In this document: positions 26,563 to 36,464 of the stretch, piece by piece | Position numbering within the stretch: the stretch's first letter is position 1 | Layout: each line of letters opens with the position of its first letter | From: Nocardia sp. NRRL S-836 | Lineage (GTDB): Bacteria; Actinomycetota; Actinomycetes; Mycobacteriales; Pseudonocardiaceae | Assembly: GCF_001279525.1 (NCBI RefSeq) | Contig: NZ_LGDY01000058.1 | Coordinates: forward strand, 80,916 to 144,915 | Length of the DNA: 64,000 bases | Direction: 5' to 3' | Position numbers and translations under genes: made by a program | The notes under the pieces: generated by a model | Database searches by the model: none | Seen by the model: the letters and a program-made list of their open reading frames with translations, nothing else | Told to the model about the DNA's origin: nothing

Positions 26563-27117
26563 TCAGGCGCGCTGCAACGCCTCCGGGTACAGCCAGCTGC
26601 CGGGCGTGTCCTGCGCGGGGTTCGTGTAGTAGTCGCGCACCGCGGTGATGTACTCCTGCACGCTGATCGCCCCGTCGCCGTCGGTGTCGAGGTGCGCGAA
26701 CGCCACCCCGCAGTCGTCGGCGCCGAGCCCGCGGGCCCGGAGCAGCACGGCGAACTCGCCCGCGTCGACCCGCCCGTCGCCGTCGGTGTCCACGAGGTCC
26801 AGCAGCTGCTGCACGACCTCCAGGAAGTCCGCCTCGATCGGCCCGCCGGTGACGAACATCTGGATCATCGCCTCCCGGTACTCCTCCGGCGAGACCTGCC
26901 CGTCGCGGTCGGTGTCGCAGTGCGCGACCAGCATCTCCCAGAACCGGTCGTACGCCTCGACCAGCTCGCGGCCGCGTTCCGAGGACGCGGGCTCCCCGAA
27001 CGCCCGCAGCAGCCGCTCGGCCAGCGCGTAGACGTCGGCGAGCTCGATGACGCCGTTGCCGTCGACGTCGTAGTGGGCGAAGGTCGAGTCGATCCTGTGC
27101 TGCAACACCTGCTTCAT
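26563..27117 (-). CDS. Four EF-hand calcium-binding protein
   Basis: A 184-residue calmodulin/calerythrin-like protein. Three canonical loops are visible (DVDGNGVIELAD, DTDRDGQVSPEE, DTDGDGRVDAGE) plus a fourth (DTDGDGAISVQE), each with Asp/Glu ligands at positions 1, 3, 5 and 12. The ATG at 27117 puts the first helix at the N-terminus, as usual for this family; a GTG at 27219 is possible but adds a non-conserved leader. It follows the eight-gene tubulin/vWA block on the same strand after a 111-base gap, so a link with that block is possible but not as firm as among the overlapping genes. Confidence 0.85.
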   Translation of the reverse strand: MKQVLQHRIDSTFAHYDVDGNGVIELADVYALAERLLRAFGEPASSERGRELVEAYDRFWEMLVAHCDTDRDGQVSPEEYREAMIQMFVTGGPIEADFLEVVQQLLDLVDTDGDGRVDAGEFAVLLRARGLGADDCGVAFAHLDTDGDGAISVQEYITAVRDYYTNPAQDTPGSWLYPEALQRA

Positions 27118-27228
27118 GTCCAGGGACTGTGGTGACGCGACCCCGTACGCGCAACGCACGTCGCCCACCTGGGTGGTGTTGTTCAGCCCCTTCGGGTGCA
27201 GGTGAGCGCGACCGTTCACCGCCGGTCA

Positions 27229-29052
27229 TCAGCCCGCGACCACCGGGACGGGCTGGCCCCAGCCCGGCCGCCACCGCAGGCCCAGACCCTGTTGCGCCAC
27301 CGAGGCCAGCTCGCTGCCCTGTTCCTTCGACAGCACGACGGCCACCAGCTCCGGCTCGGACCCAGCACCGGCCGGCGGCTGCGAGACCTGCTCGCACCGC
27401 CAGCTCGCGTTGCCGGCGTCCACGGCCGTGCACGCCTTCTGCGGGTAGTACAAGCCTCCGGTCATCATGAACGCGAAAACCTCCTGCTGGGCCGGGTTCG
27501 CCGACACCTGGGCCGTGCCGGACTTCCTGGCCGGCTGCTGGGGTGTCGTCGGTACCACCGTGGTCTGGCCGGCCGGTGGGACGGTGGTCGGCTGGGCCGC
27601 CGACGGCAGCCCGGTCAGGTAGCCACCGGCGAACACCAGCGCCAGCAGCACCACCACGCCGGCGACGACCGCGAGGACCCTGCGCCGCCGCGTCCGCACC
27701 CACGGCAGCGGCGCCACCCGGCGGCGCGGGACCTGCAGCAGCGGCCCCCCGAGCTGCGCCCAGCGGTCGTAGGCGGCACCGGCGACCTCCTCCACGCCCC
27801 GCTTGGCGGCGATCGCCCCCAGCAGCCGCGACAGCTCGTCCGACCGGCAGCTGCGGACGAGCTGCGCGGCATAGGCCTTTCCGGACGGACTCTGCAGTTC
27901 CTTGAAGTCCTGTCCGAACAGGGCCCACAGCAGCCGCGTCAGCACCGTGCGCCTGGTGTCGATCTCCACCCGCTCGGCCGCCTCGTTCACGGAGTCCAGG
28001 TCGAAGGCGGCCCGCAGCTGGGCGCGGTCGTGGTGGCGAGCCAGCCGTTCCAGCTCGGTCAGGAAGTCCTCCACGGACTTCGCGGCGAGCAGCGGTTCGA
28101 CCAGCACCTCCCTGGCGTTCGGCGGCTGGCGCCGCACGGACCGCTGGTGCGCCACGGGTTCGGTCGGCCGGTACCGGGCCTGCTCCGGCACGGCGGTGTG
28201 CTGCTGGGCCGGTGGCAGCTCCCTGACGGGCTCCGCCACCGGCAGCTCCGGCGCAGGGGCGTTGTGGAGCAGGCCCGCGACGAGCTGCCTGGCCAGGTCG
28301 GTGGTCCTGGCGTCCTCCGCCGGTGGCGCGTCGAGCCGGACGACGTTGCGCTGGTGCGGCTCACCGGTGCTCGGCAACGCCGGCAGGAACACGATCTCCG
28401 GCAGGTTCTCGATGCCGGCGCCGTGCCGTTCCTCGTAGGTCGAGAACGTCCAACGCCTGCGCACCTCGAAGGCGCGCGCCAGGTATTCCTCCGCCGCGGC
28501 GCGGATCGCCCACACCATCGGCAGCCGGTCCTGCTCGGCGCAACCGATGATGCTCAACGGCATCCTGGGCTGGGTGAGCAGCCGGGCGACCACCATCGTG
28601 AGCTGGCGCTCCAGCGGCGCGACCACGGCCGGTGCCAGCTGGGCCGGGCCCGCGCCGTCGACGAGCCACGACGGCGCGAACGTGCCCAGCGTGCCCGGCG
28701 GAGGCGACTCCTTCCAGCCCTCCCACTGCGCCAGGCGCAGCGCGAGCGACGGGTCGAGGGTGGCGGTCGTGCCGATGAGCACGTGGGCGTTGCCGCGGCC
28801 ACTCGAATAGCCGTGGTTGATGCGGCGCACCACCGCGACCGATCCGTCGTCGAACTCAAGGCACGACAACGCGACGTCAGGCGGTGCGATCATGCCGACC
28901 GGTTGCAGCCGCACGAAGTCCTGCAGCCTGGTGCGCCACCGCGCCTGCAGGGACACGTCGAACGAACTGACCAGCAGCGTGTGCGCCTTCAGTTCGTAGG
29001 ACCACCCGAAGAACGCCTGCTGGACGGCCTCGTCGGCCTGGGGTCCGGTCAT
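27229..29052 (-). CDS. Membrane protein of the tubulin/vWA locus, extracellular C-terminal domain
   Basis: A 607-residue protein with no family I recognise. Residues 1 to about 250 form a mixed alpha/beta region; a Pro/Gln-rich linker follows, then a helical region near 325-430. A strongly basic RTRRRR stretch leads into one membrane span near 448-470 (VLAVVAGVVVLLALVFAGG), a Thr/Pro linker and a C-terminal domain of about 95 residues with two cysteines. The large N-terminal part is therefore cytoplasmic. The ATG overlaps the stop of the GTPase gene (ATGA). It is the last tightly coupled gene of the locus. Confidence 0.75.
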   Translation of the reverse strand: MTGPQADEAVQQAFFGWSYELKAHTLLVSSFDVSLQARWRTRLQDFVRLQPVGMIAPPDVALSCLEFDDGSVAVVRRINHGYSSGRGNAHVLIGTTATLDPSLALRLAQWEGWKESPPPGTLGTFAPSWLVDGAGPAQLAPAVVAPLERQLTMVVARLLTQPRMPLSIIGCAEQDRLPMVWAIRAAAEEYLARAFEVRRRWTFSTYEERHGAGIENLPEIVFLPALPSTGEPHQRNVVRLDAPPAEDARTTDLARQLVAGLLHNAPAPELPVAEPVRELPPAQQHTAVPEQARYRPTEPVAHQRSVRRQPPNAREVLVEPLLAAKSVEDFLTELERLARHHDRAQLRAAFDLDSVNEAAERVEIDTRRTVLTRLLWALFGQDFKELQSPSGKAYAAQLVRSCRSDELSRLLGAIAAKRGVEEVAGAAYDRWAQLGGPLLQVPRRRVAPLPWVRTRRRRVLAVVAGVVVLLALVFAGGYLTGLPSAAQPTTVPPAGQTTVVPTTPQQPARKSGTAQVSANPAQQEVFAFMMTGGLYYPQKACTAVDAGNASWRCEQVSQPPAGAGSEPELVAVVLSKEQGSELASVAQQGLGLRWRPGWGQPVPVVAG

Positions 29053-30116
29053 GGCCTGCCCACCTTCTCGGCTTCCGTCCCGGGGATGACCCCGGTCATG
29101 GCGAGGATCGACACCAGCGGTTCGAGCACCCTGGTCGGGCGGAACCCGTGCGGGAAGAACTTCACCTCCGGCTCGTCCGGGTCGACGGGGAACCCCTCTC
29201 CCCCGCTGGCCGAGGCGAAGTGCAGCGTGCACCGGGGAAACGCCTCGAACGGCCGCAGCGAGGCCGCGGAACCCCGGTGGTGCAGGTAGGCGTAGACGTC
29301 CGCGCTCTCGGCGTGGATGCGGGCCGCGGACAGCACCCGTTCGTCACCGCGGTGCAGCCACCGGTCGGCCGGCGGCACGTACCGCAGCCGGTCGGACTTC
29401 GACACGGCGATCGCCACCGGCACCTGCCGGGCGCGCAGGCGTTCGATCGCCAGGTCGAACGCCCGGTTCTCGCTCGCCTCCGCCGACTGCCCGGTCTCCA
29501 GCGGGTCCTCCGGCGCGTGCACGAAGATCACCGCGTTGACGCCGAGCAGGAACCGCGCCGAGCGGTTGCGCACGTCGGTGCTCTGCAGGTCCTCGCCGGA
29601 GACGTCGAAGAAGACGACCGGGCGTTCGCCGGTCGTGCCGCGCAGCAGCAGGATGTCGGCCGCCTCGGTCACCCCCGTGCTCGTGCCGGGCAGCGCGCCG
29701 CCGCGTTCGAACGTCTTGACGTACTGCTCGCGGAAGTGGACGTGCCGGCGGAAGTCCAGCGCCGCGACGCTGATCCCGTACGACGCCAGGCCGTTGAGGT
29801 AGGCCTGCCGGATCATCGCGGTCAGCAGGTGGGTCTTGCCGGAGGCGGGCGCCCCGACCAGGCCGATCACGAGCGGGTCGCTGTAGTCGGCGTAGGTCGC
29901 GGGCAGGTAGTGCACCGAGGCGTCGCCGGACGGGTTGGGGCACTGCCGGTACCCGTTGCGCACCAGGTCGTCCTGCTTGACCCGGGGCAGCCCGGAGATG
30001 TCGAAGTGCTCGTAGCTGTCGTCGGCCTCCTTGTACGTCCAGACCGTGGGGTCGTCCGGCCACGTGAACTCGTCCGCGCAGATCGGGCAGCGCACCCGGC
30101 GCTCGCGTGTCGTCAT
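29049..30116 (-). CDS. TRAFAC-type P-loop GTPase with N-terminal zinc ribbon
   Basis: A 355-residue GTPase. Residues 10-13 (CPIC) and a later CPN form a zinc-ribbon-like start. The P loop is GAPASGKTH near residue 88, the G3 strand is VVFFDVSGED near 167 and the G4 motif is VSKSD near 233 in place of NKxD. The domain resembles the double- or TRAFAC-clade GTPases found next to tubulin-like and vWA proteins in actinobacteria. It starts with an ATGA overlap with the pseudokinase gene. Likely role: a nucleotide-dependent switch at the membrane together with its neighbours (inference). Confidence 0.82.
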   Translation of the reverse strand: MTTRERRVRCPICADEFTWPDDPTVWTYKEADDSYEHFDISGLPRVKQDDLVRNGYRQCPNPSGDASVHYLPATYADYSDPLVIGLVGAPASGKTHLLTAMIRQAYLNGLASYGISVAALDFRRHVHFREQYVKTFERGGALPGTSTGVTEAADILLLRGTTGERPVVFFDVSGEDLQSTDVRNRSARFLLGVNAVIFVHAPEDPLETGQSAEASENRAFDLAIERLRARQVPVAIAVSKSDRLRYVPPADRWLHRGDERVLSAARIHAESADVYAYLHHRGSAASLRPFEAFPRCTLHFASASGGEGFPVDPDEPEVKFFPHGFRPTRVLEPLVSILAMTGVIPGTEAEKVGRP

Positions 30117-31093
30117 CCCAGCACCGCCGTCATCACGATGGTCGCGGACACCAGCAGAAGCGCGCTCAGGAACGGGAACATCCGGCGCTTCCTGACGGGC
30201 TTCGGGTCCTCTGTGGACACGGCGGCGCCGCCGTTCTTGCCGCGGCCGACGAACTGGAACATCTCCCGTCCCCGCGCGAACACCGCGTACGGGTCGTCGT
30301 AGGGCGGGAGGTGGTTGTCGCCGTGCAGCCGGCTCAGCAGCTCGGCCGGTGTCGGCCGGTGCTCGGCCGCGTTGCCGAAGACCGGGTCCAGCAGGCCCCG
30401 CAACCGTTCCGGGTCGTGCCGGCGGTCGGCCTGGGCGTCGGCGGACGGCCCGAGGTGCAACCGGCGGATCAGCACCGCCGCGCCCCACACGTCGTCGTGC
30501 GCGTCGACCAGACCGGTGCCCGCGAGCTGTTCCGGCGAGCGGTTCGCCGCCACGCGGCCGGCACGACGGGCCTCGCCCACGCGTTCGGCCGACTCGAAGT
30601 CGACGAGCTGCACGCGGCCGTTGTCCCAGCGCAGCGCGTCAGCGGTGACGGCGCCGTGCACGACACCGGCCTGGCTGGTGAGGTGCAGCGCGCGGAACAG
30701 CGCCCGTTCGCACTGCCTGCGCTCGGCGTCGGTGAAGCGGGCGGCCGGTCCCGCCAGCGGTACGCCGATGTACTCGCGCAGCAGGACGAACGGCTCCACC
30801 GCGTCGATGTTGTAGGCCATCAGGCAGGCCAGCTCCGCCGGGTAGGCGCCAAAGCTCTGGCCCAGCCGCGTGCCGGCGCGGATCTCGTTGTCCAGCAGGT
30901 CATAGCGCCGCGGGTCGCGCTTGCCCTCCGCCTGCGAGACGTACTTGTAGACGTACGTCCCGCCGTTGACCCGCACGAGCCGTTGTTCCAGCACGGCGGC
31001 GGGGGTGACGAACTCGTTGAGGTCCTCGATCTCGACCTCGATCAGCACGCCCCACACCGTGCGGCAGCGCACGGTCCTGGTCCGACCGGTCAC
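30113..31093 (-). CDS. Tail-anchored pseudokinase of the tubulin/vWA locus
   Basis: A 326-residue protein with a protein-kinase-like fold. The phosphate-binding Lys is plausibly in YVYKYV. The catalytic loop reads VHGAVTADALRW instead of HRDxKxxN, and the magnesium motif reads LVDFESAE instead of DFG, so the catalytic Asp is missing while the metal Asp remains. A basic PVRKRR stretch and a single C-terminal membrane span (FPFLSALLLVSATIVMTAV) make it tail-anchored, kinase domain in the cytoplasm. It overlaps both neighbours by 4 bases. A scaffold or nucleotide-sensing role is more likely than phosphorylation. Confidence 0.8.
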   Translation of the reverse strand: MTGRTRTVRCRTVWGVLIEVEIEDLNEFVTPAAVLEQRLVRVNGGTYVYKYVSQAEGKRDPRRYDLLDNEIRAGTRLGQSFGAYPAELACLMAYNIDAVEPFVLLREYIGVPLAGPAARFTDAERRQCERALFRALHLTSQAGVVHGAVTADALRWDNGRVQLVDFESAERVGEARRAGRVAANRSPEQLAGTGLVDAHDDVWGAAVLIRRLHLGPSADAQADRRHDPERLRGLLDPVFGNAAEHRPTPAELLSRLHGDNHLPPYDDPYAVFARGREMFQFVGRGKNGGAAVSTEDPKPVRKRRMFPFLSALLLVSATIVMTAVLG

Positions 31094-33318
31094 CGGTCAC
31101 CTCCGAGCACCTGGCGCACCGACTCCGGGCGCAGCGGCAGCAGCCGCACCGCGCCGACGAGGTCGCCGCCCTCGCCCCAGGTGATGCCGGGGTCGGCGGC
31201 GAGTCCGCTGTGGACACCGTCGTGCTCCAGCACCCTGCGCAGCCGGGCCGGGCCGAACCGGACCAGGCCCGCGCCCGCCGACGTGCTGAGATAGCCGAGC
31301 TGGCCGCTGCGGCACAGCTGGGTCATGTCGCCGGTGGCCTCGGTGCGCAACGCCAGCAACGCTTCCGGCGACTCCGACCACATGCGGGCCATCAGGGCGT
31401 CGCGCGGGGCGTGGTCACGGCTGAAGCGACCGGCGGCCATCAGGCCGTGACGCCGCACCTCCGCGCCGTACTCGCCCAGCAACCGGTCCAGCCGCTGGGC
31501 GTAGACGCCCTCCGCGGTGCGGATGGCGTTCGCCGCCGCGGGCCAGGCCGGGTCGAGCGCGCCGCGGCACACGTCGGTCAGGTCGCCGCGCACGACCGCG
31601 TAGAGCTCCTGCGGCACCGGCCGGACCACCGCACTGTCCACATCGGACGGTGGCGCGATGAACAGCCGGTTCCCGGCCTCCCGCAGCGTCTGGGCGATCT
31701 CCTCCAGCCCACCGGCGACCTCGGTCGCGGCGGCCGCGATCGCGAGCCGGCGCCGCATCGGCTGCCACTCGCGCACCGCCACGTCCTCGGCGATCCTCGT
31801 CAGGTCCGCGACGGCGTTCTCCAGCTCCACCAACCGCAGCTCACCGCGCCAGGCCCGCACGGCCGAGCGCCAGCTCAGGGCGGCCACGGCCGCGGTGAGC
31901 AGGAACAGGACCACAGCCACCACGACACCGGTCGTGCTGGAGAGGCCGAACTGCTCGCTGGTGAGCAGCTCGCCGGAGAACATCGCGACCCGGTCGGCGA
32001 CCACCAGCGTCACCACGACACCGGCGGCCACCCCCAGCACCGCGGGCAGCCCGTAGGCGAGCACGGCGGGTGCCGCGGTGGCGGCGAACCCGTCCTCCAC
32101 CGCCTGCCCAGGACGGCGTGCCAGCAGCAGCCAACCGGCGCCGAACCACAGCAGGGCGAGCAGCAGCCCCGTTCCCCAGCCGGGAGCTCCGGGCCCGAGC
32201 AGGACGGTGAGCAGGCCACAGGCCAGGAACTCCAGCGGCAGCGCCGGCAACGGCAGCGGCCACCTGCGGAAGCCCGGCATGGCCAGTGCCAGCGGGCCGC
32301 GCCGGCTCACGTCGTCCAGCGCCGCCGTGCAGCCCTGCGGCCCGCTGTTGGCGGCGACGAGCCGGAGCTCCTGCGCCAGCACCGGCAGCGGCACCTGACC
32401 GGCGAGCCGCGCGTCGACCGCCGTGCGCAGGTCCGCGGCGATCTCCGCGCTGTCGGCCTCGCGCGGGTGCTGGACGCCGAGCTCCACGACCTCCTCGACG
32501 GACGGCCGCCCCACCTGGATGTGGCCGTCCATGCGGTGCAGCAGCTCGGCCACCACGCGCCGGTAGTTCTCGACCGCCTGGCCCGCCCACGCGACGTGCG
32601 TGCCCAGCTGCGCGGTCGGCCGTTGCGAACCGAACAACGCCCTTGGGGTGCGCAGGACGCGGGCGAGCCCGGCCACGTGTCCCAGGCGCCGCACGGCATC
32701 CGTCTTGGCCGCGGCCACCCCGCCCGTGAGCACCGCGCCGTCGCGACCGGCGGGTGCGGAAGACTGCCGGATCGCCGCGCCGAGCTCCTGCGAGGGCGGG
32801 TGGTCCGTGCCGCACAACGACCGCACGGCCGCCGCGCGGGCCTCGGCCAGCTCACGGGGGTCGGCGGCGCTGGACACCACCCGGATGCCCGGGTTCGCCG
32901 CCGCGGCGGGCAGCTCGTCCGCGGTGGCGACGACCTGGTCGAACAGCGCCGGCACGCGCAGGGCCGTGACCAGCCGGTCGAGCGCCTCGTCGCGGTGCTC
33001 CACCGGCCGCGGCGGCGCACTGCCCGGCGCCCAGTCCACACCGGACGGATCACCGACCCACAGCACGGTGGCGTGCCGCAACGCGGGCGGCATGGCCAGC
33101 ACGACCCCGTCGAGCGGGTTGCCGGTGCCGGCCTCGCCGACCACCACGCACACGACGGCGGTCACCATGTCCCCGCCGATCAGCGAGAGGTAGGCCTCGG
33201 CGTGGTCGACGAGCGAGCCGGCGTGGTCGAGCACCACCACCCCGCCGGCGACCTCGCGCAGCCGGGGGTCCGGCGGCTGGATGCGCAGGTCCACGAGCAC
33301 GACCTCGGAGGTGTTCAT
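31090..33318 (-). CDS. Large polytopic membrane protein of the tubulin/vWA locus
   Basis: A 742-residue protein of unknown family. Residues 1-340 are soluble; the first 60 look like an alternating beta/alpha fold (VVLVDLRI, VVVLDHAG, AVVCVVVG). Residues about 345-500 contain four to five membrane spans in two groups. Residues 510-742 are helical and probably cytoplasmic. ATG 33318 overlaps the stop of the tubulin-like gene, and its end overlaps the pseudokinase start. Its position suggests it is the membrane platform of the locus; that is inference from topology. Confidence 0.75.
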   Translation of the reverse strand: MNTSEVVLVDLRIQPPDPRLREVAGGVVVLDHAGSLVDHAEAYLSLIGGDMVTAVVCVVVGEAGTGNPLDGVVLAMPPALRHATVLWVGDPSGVDWAPGSAPPRPVEHRDEALDRLVTALRVPALFDQVVATADELPAAAANPGIRVVSSAADPRELAEARAAAVRSLCGTDHPPSQELGAAIRQSSAPAGRDGAVLTGGVAAAKTDAVRRLGHVAGLARVLRTPRALFGSQRPTAQLGTHVAWAGQAVENYRRVVAELLHRMDGHIQVGRPSVEEVVELGVQHPREADSAEIAADLRTAVDARLAGQVPLPVLAQELRLVAANSGPQGCTAALDDVSRRGPLALAMPGFRRWPLPLPALPLEFLACGLLTVLLGPGAPGWGTGLLLALLWFGAGWLLLARRPGQAVEDGFAATAAPAVLAYGLPAVLGVAAGVVVTLVVADRVAMFSGELLTSEQFGLSSTTGVVVAVVLFLLTAAVAALSWRSAVRAWRGELRLVELENAVADLTRIAEDVAVREWQPMRRRLAIAAAATEVAGGLEEIAQTLREAGNRLFIAPPSDVDSAVVRPVPQELYAVVRGDLTDVCRGALDPAWPAAANAIRTAEGVYAQRLDRLLGEYGAEVRRHGLMAAGRFSRDHAPRDALMARMWSESPEALLALRTEATGDMTQLCRSGQLGYLSTSAGAGLVRFGPARLRRVLEHDGVHSGLAADPGITWGEGGDLVGAVRLLPLRPESVRQVLGGDR

Positions 33319-36300
33319 GCGGTCGGCTCACCGCCCAGTCCGTGCGCGGCGTGCACGTGGTCACGCAGGTCGGCCAGGTTCTTCGTGGTGGTGCCGACCT
33401 GCTGGTGCAGCGCCGCGGGCAGGACCTCGGCCCAGAACTCCCGGAAGACGGCGAGCTGCGGGTCCTGGCTCAGCACCCGGTGCTGCTCGGCCTCGGCGAT
33501 CTTCGCCAGCTCCTTGTCCGCGAGGTCGACGATCGCGGAGAACTCCGGCGCGGGCGGGAACGGCGAGCTGTTGGCACGCGCGGGGATAGACGACATGAGC
33601 CGGGCGGCGAGGCTGCGGCGGCTGGGGTTGTCGTCGGTGAGCACCCAGCGCTCGTAGGCCTGCAGGACGCTCGCCCACGACGACAGCGCGCCGATCGGTG
33701 CCAGGTCGAGCTTCATCGACACGGCCTCCCTGCTGCCGATCTCCACGACGATGTGGTCGGGGCTGGTGAGCCGGCCGCTCACGACGACCTTGCCGTCCCA
33801 CGCCGCGCACAGCAGCCGGTGGAGCACCTGCCTGCGGTCGCGGTCGCTCATCAGCAGGTAGTCGCTGTCCTGGCTGAGCCGGCGGCGCCAGGCCAGCGTG
33901 TCCTGCGGGTGCGGGCGGTGCTGCGCCTCGGCCCACAGCTTGATCACCTTGCGCAGCTCCGGCACCTCGGTGATGCCCATGGAGCTGCGGTTGAGCACCA
34001 CGACCATCGCGTCGGCCTGCACCGCGCGGAACTCCGGCTCGCCCACCATGTCGACGGGCAGCGAGACCTCGCGGCGCAGGAACCGTTCGATGTCGGCGTT
34101 CTCCTGCGCGGCGGGGTAGGTGAACAGCACCTTGAGCGGCGCGTGGCCGTCCGGCGCGAACCCGCCGGGCACCAGTTCCGCGAGCTTCTGCCGGAACCGG
34201 TTGAGGTCGGCCTCGGTGACGCTGTTGTCCTTGCGCTGCACCGCGTTCGCGAGCAGGTCGTCCATCCGCGGCACGAGCGCGGGACGGCCGCGGTCGCCGG
34301 GCCGCACCCGTTCGGCGACCGCCTCCTTGATCCGCTGGCGGATGTGGGCGACGGCGGCATCGGGGTCCTGGCGGCCCCTGGCGAACGCGTCGGCCCAGCC
34401 GTCTTGGCCCAGCAGCAGGTTCAGCACGTGCCCCTCGTGCGCGTTGGGGCCCAGGTGCTGCGACAGGTCCTGCTTCAACCGGGCCAGCACGGTCTGGTAG
34501 AAGCCTTCGAGGCCGTGGTCCTCCGGCGGCAGCAGGTACGTGACGCCGACGCGCGCCTTGTAGAGGTCCTTGGAGCGCAGGTCGAACTGCGTCGGGTCGT
34601 TGCGCGCGTGGGTGACGAACGCGTCGTGGATCGCGCGGAACTGCTCGACGAACGCCTGCCACGGCCGGCTCCACAGCCGGTGGCTCTCGTTCCACGCGGC
34701 GTTCCAGATCCGCCGCGTCTGCCACGCGTACCAGGCGTCCTGCTGCCGGATCACCGCCTGCACCGGCTCGTCGGCGATCCGCAGCCGCTGCAACAGCTTC
34801 TTCTGCAGGTTCTTCGGCATCGGCGGCGCCGCGCTGTTCATGCCGGGCGGTGGCGCGGGCGGCGTGCGCCAGCCTTCGAGCAACGACCGGAAGCCGCCCC
34901 TGTCGAGCGGGTCGGTGAGGTCGCGGTGACCGAACACGGTGCGCTGCAACCGGAACAGGTCGAGGTTGCGCAGCAGCACCACGGCGGCCGCGGTGGGGTC
35001 GAAGTCCTGCGCCAGCGCCGCGACCGGTGCGGCCAGCGCCTCCAGCCCCCGTTCGACGTTGTACCCCATGGCGTTCGCGCGTTCGGTCAGCGCGGCGAGC
35101 ACCGGCCCGTAACCCACCGGGTTGCCCGTCGGCGGGATGCGGGCCGGTGCGGCCTCCAGCAACCGGTCCAGCCCGGCCGCGGTGATGAACTGCCGGATGT
35201 GCTGCTTGTTGGTCTCCGCCGCGCCCGGCGGCACGAGCAGCTCGTTGACCGCGTTGGCCAGCAGGTGCGAGCTGACCACGTCGGTGAGCTCCAGCAACGG
35301 CGTGGTCAGCGCCGCCACCGCGCTCGTGGTCACACCCCGCCGGCCGACACCGGTGTCCGCGATGGCGTGCCGGTCGACCTTGCTGTTGATGAAACCGTCC
35401 GCGAAGGACTGGTAGGGCCGGTTCGCGCCGCCCTCCTCGTCGTCCTGGTCGGTCGGGCCCGCGCCGATCAGCGAGGTCATCAGCGACACCATCGACCGGT
35501 TGAGGTCGTCGCGGCGCACCCCGCCGACCGGCCGGCCGAACAGGAACGCCGTCTGCACGGTGTTCGGCAGCAGCTGCACCTGTTCGAGCCGCGGGTACCG
35601 GACCGAGACCGCGCCGTGCGTGCCCTTGTCGTCCAGCTCGTCCGGCGACCCCTGCGCGTTCTGGTCGTCGATCAGCCGGAACAGGTCGACCAGCGCCGAA
35701 CCCGCGTTGAGGTCGGCCGGCCGCCCGCCGCCCTGCCCGTCGTCGAACGCCGACGGCATCAGCACCAGCGGGTAGATCTCCGCGGTCTTGCCACCGCGCC
35801 GCATCAGGTCGCCGATCAGGTGCAGGTAGTCGTAGTAGATGCCGCTGCCGGTGCCACCGGCCACGGAGAACACCACGAACACGATCACCGTGTCGACGCG
35901 CTGGTTGCGCTCGCCGCTGACGACGTAGAGGTCGCCACCCGACTCGTTGATGTCCGACAGGGCTTTCGTGATCCCGAGCGTCGCGGTGTCCGGGTTGCGC
36001 CGGACCGTCTCGAACAGCACCGCACGCCCGACCGTCGGCAGCTGCCCGGCACCGCGCACCAGCGGCCCGATCCGCGGGTCGCTCTCCTTGGAGGGCAACC
36101 AGTGGATCGTGTCCTCGTCGGAGTTGATCCGCAGGCTCTGCGCCACGTCCGCGGAGTTGCCCAGGCTCGCCGGCACGAGGTCGGTGATCTGGTGCATCGT
36201 CTTGCGCGCCGCCTGCTCGTGCTCACGGCCGGGCACGACCTCGCGCCGCACCCGCTGCAACTCGGTGCTGCTCAGGTCCGCGTAGACGAACTGCAGGCAC

Positions 36301-36464
36301 GACGGCAGCTGGTAGGGCAGGAAGTTCGGGTTCTGCATGATCGGCAGCAACCGGGTGCCGTCGGGGCCGCAGAGCTCCTCGCGCAGCCGCTTCTCCAGCT
36401 CGGCACCGACCTTGCACCCCGTCCCGCCCAGCCCGACGAACATCATCGGTTGATAGATCTTCAT
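33315..36464 (-). CDS. Tubulin-like GTPase
   Basis: A 1,049-residue protein of the bacterial tubulin-like (Tubulin_2) group. The N-terminus reads FVGLGGTGCKVG (residues 9-20), the start of the nucleotide fold, and the tubulin signature appears as VAGGTGSGIYYDY near residues 200-212. Acidic T5/T6-type loops follow. The C-terminal 650 residues are a long helical extension without repeats I recognise. FtsZ-like proteins are about 400 residues, so this is much larger. It overlaps both neighbours by 4 bases and sits centrally in the eight-gene block. It may polymerise or act as a GTP switch. Confidence 0.85.
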   Translation of the reverse strand: MKIYQPMMFVGLGGTGCKVGAELEKRLREELCGPDGTRLLPIMQNPNFLPYQLPSCLQFVYADLSSTELQRVRREVVPGREHEQAARKTMHQITDLVPASLGNSADVAQSLRINSDEDTIHWLPSKESDPRIGPLVRGAGQLPTVGRAVLFETVRRNPDTATLGITKALSDINESGGDLYVVSGERNQRVDTVIVFVVFSVAGGTGSGIYYDYLHLIGDLMRRGGKTAEIYPLVLMPSAFDDGQGGGRPADLNAGSALVDLFRLIDDQNAQGSPDELDDKGTHGAVSVRYPRLEQVQLLPNTVQTAFLFGRPVGGVRRDDLNRSMVSLMTSLIGAGPTDQDDEEGGANRPYQSFADGFINSKVDRHAIADTGVGRRGVTTSAVAALTTPLLELTDVVSSHLLANAVNELLVPPGAAETNKQHIRQFITAAGLDRLLEAAPARIPPTGNPVGYGPVLAALTERANAMGYNVERGLEALAAPVAALAQDFDPTAAAVVLLRNLDLFRLQRTVFGHRDLTDPLDRGGFRSLLEGWRTPPAPPPGMNSAAPPMPKNLQKKLLQRLRIADEPVQAVIRQQDAWYAWQTRRIWNAAWNESHRLWSRPWQAFVEQFRAIHDAFVTHARNDPTQFDLRSKDLYKARVGVTYLLPPEDHGLEGFYQTVLARLKQDLSQHLGPNAHEGHVLNLLLGQDGWADAFARGRQDPDAAVAHIRQRIKEAVAERVRPGDRGRPALVPRMDDLLANAVQRKDNSVTEADLNRFRQKLAELVPGGFAPDGHAPLKVLFTYPAAQENADIERFLRREVSLPVDMVGEPEFRAVQADAMVVVLNRSSMGITEVPELRKVIKLWAEAQHRPHPQDTLAWRRRLSQDSDYLLMSDRDRRQVLHRLLCAAWDGKVVVSGRLTSPDHIVVEIGSREAVSMKLDLAPIGALSSWASVLQAYERWVLTDDNPSRRSLAARLMSSIPARANSSPFPPAPEFSAIVDLADKELAKIAEAEQHRVLSQDPQLAVFREFWAEVLPAALHQQVGTTTKNLADLRDHVHAAHGLGGEPTA

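Noticed and set aside
31210..33657. 815-codon open frame on the plus strand opposite the polytopic membrane protein
   Set aside because: Low-complexity Gln/Arg/His sequence typical of antisense frames at this GC; no start signal.
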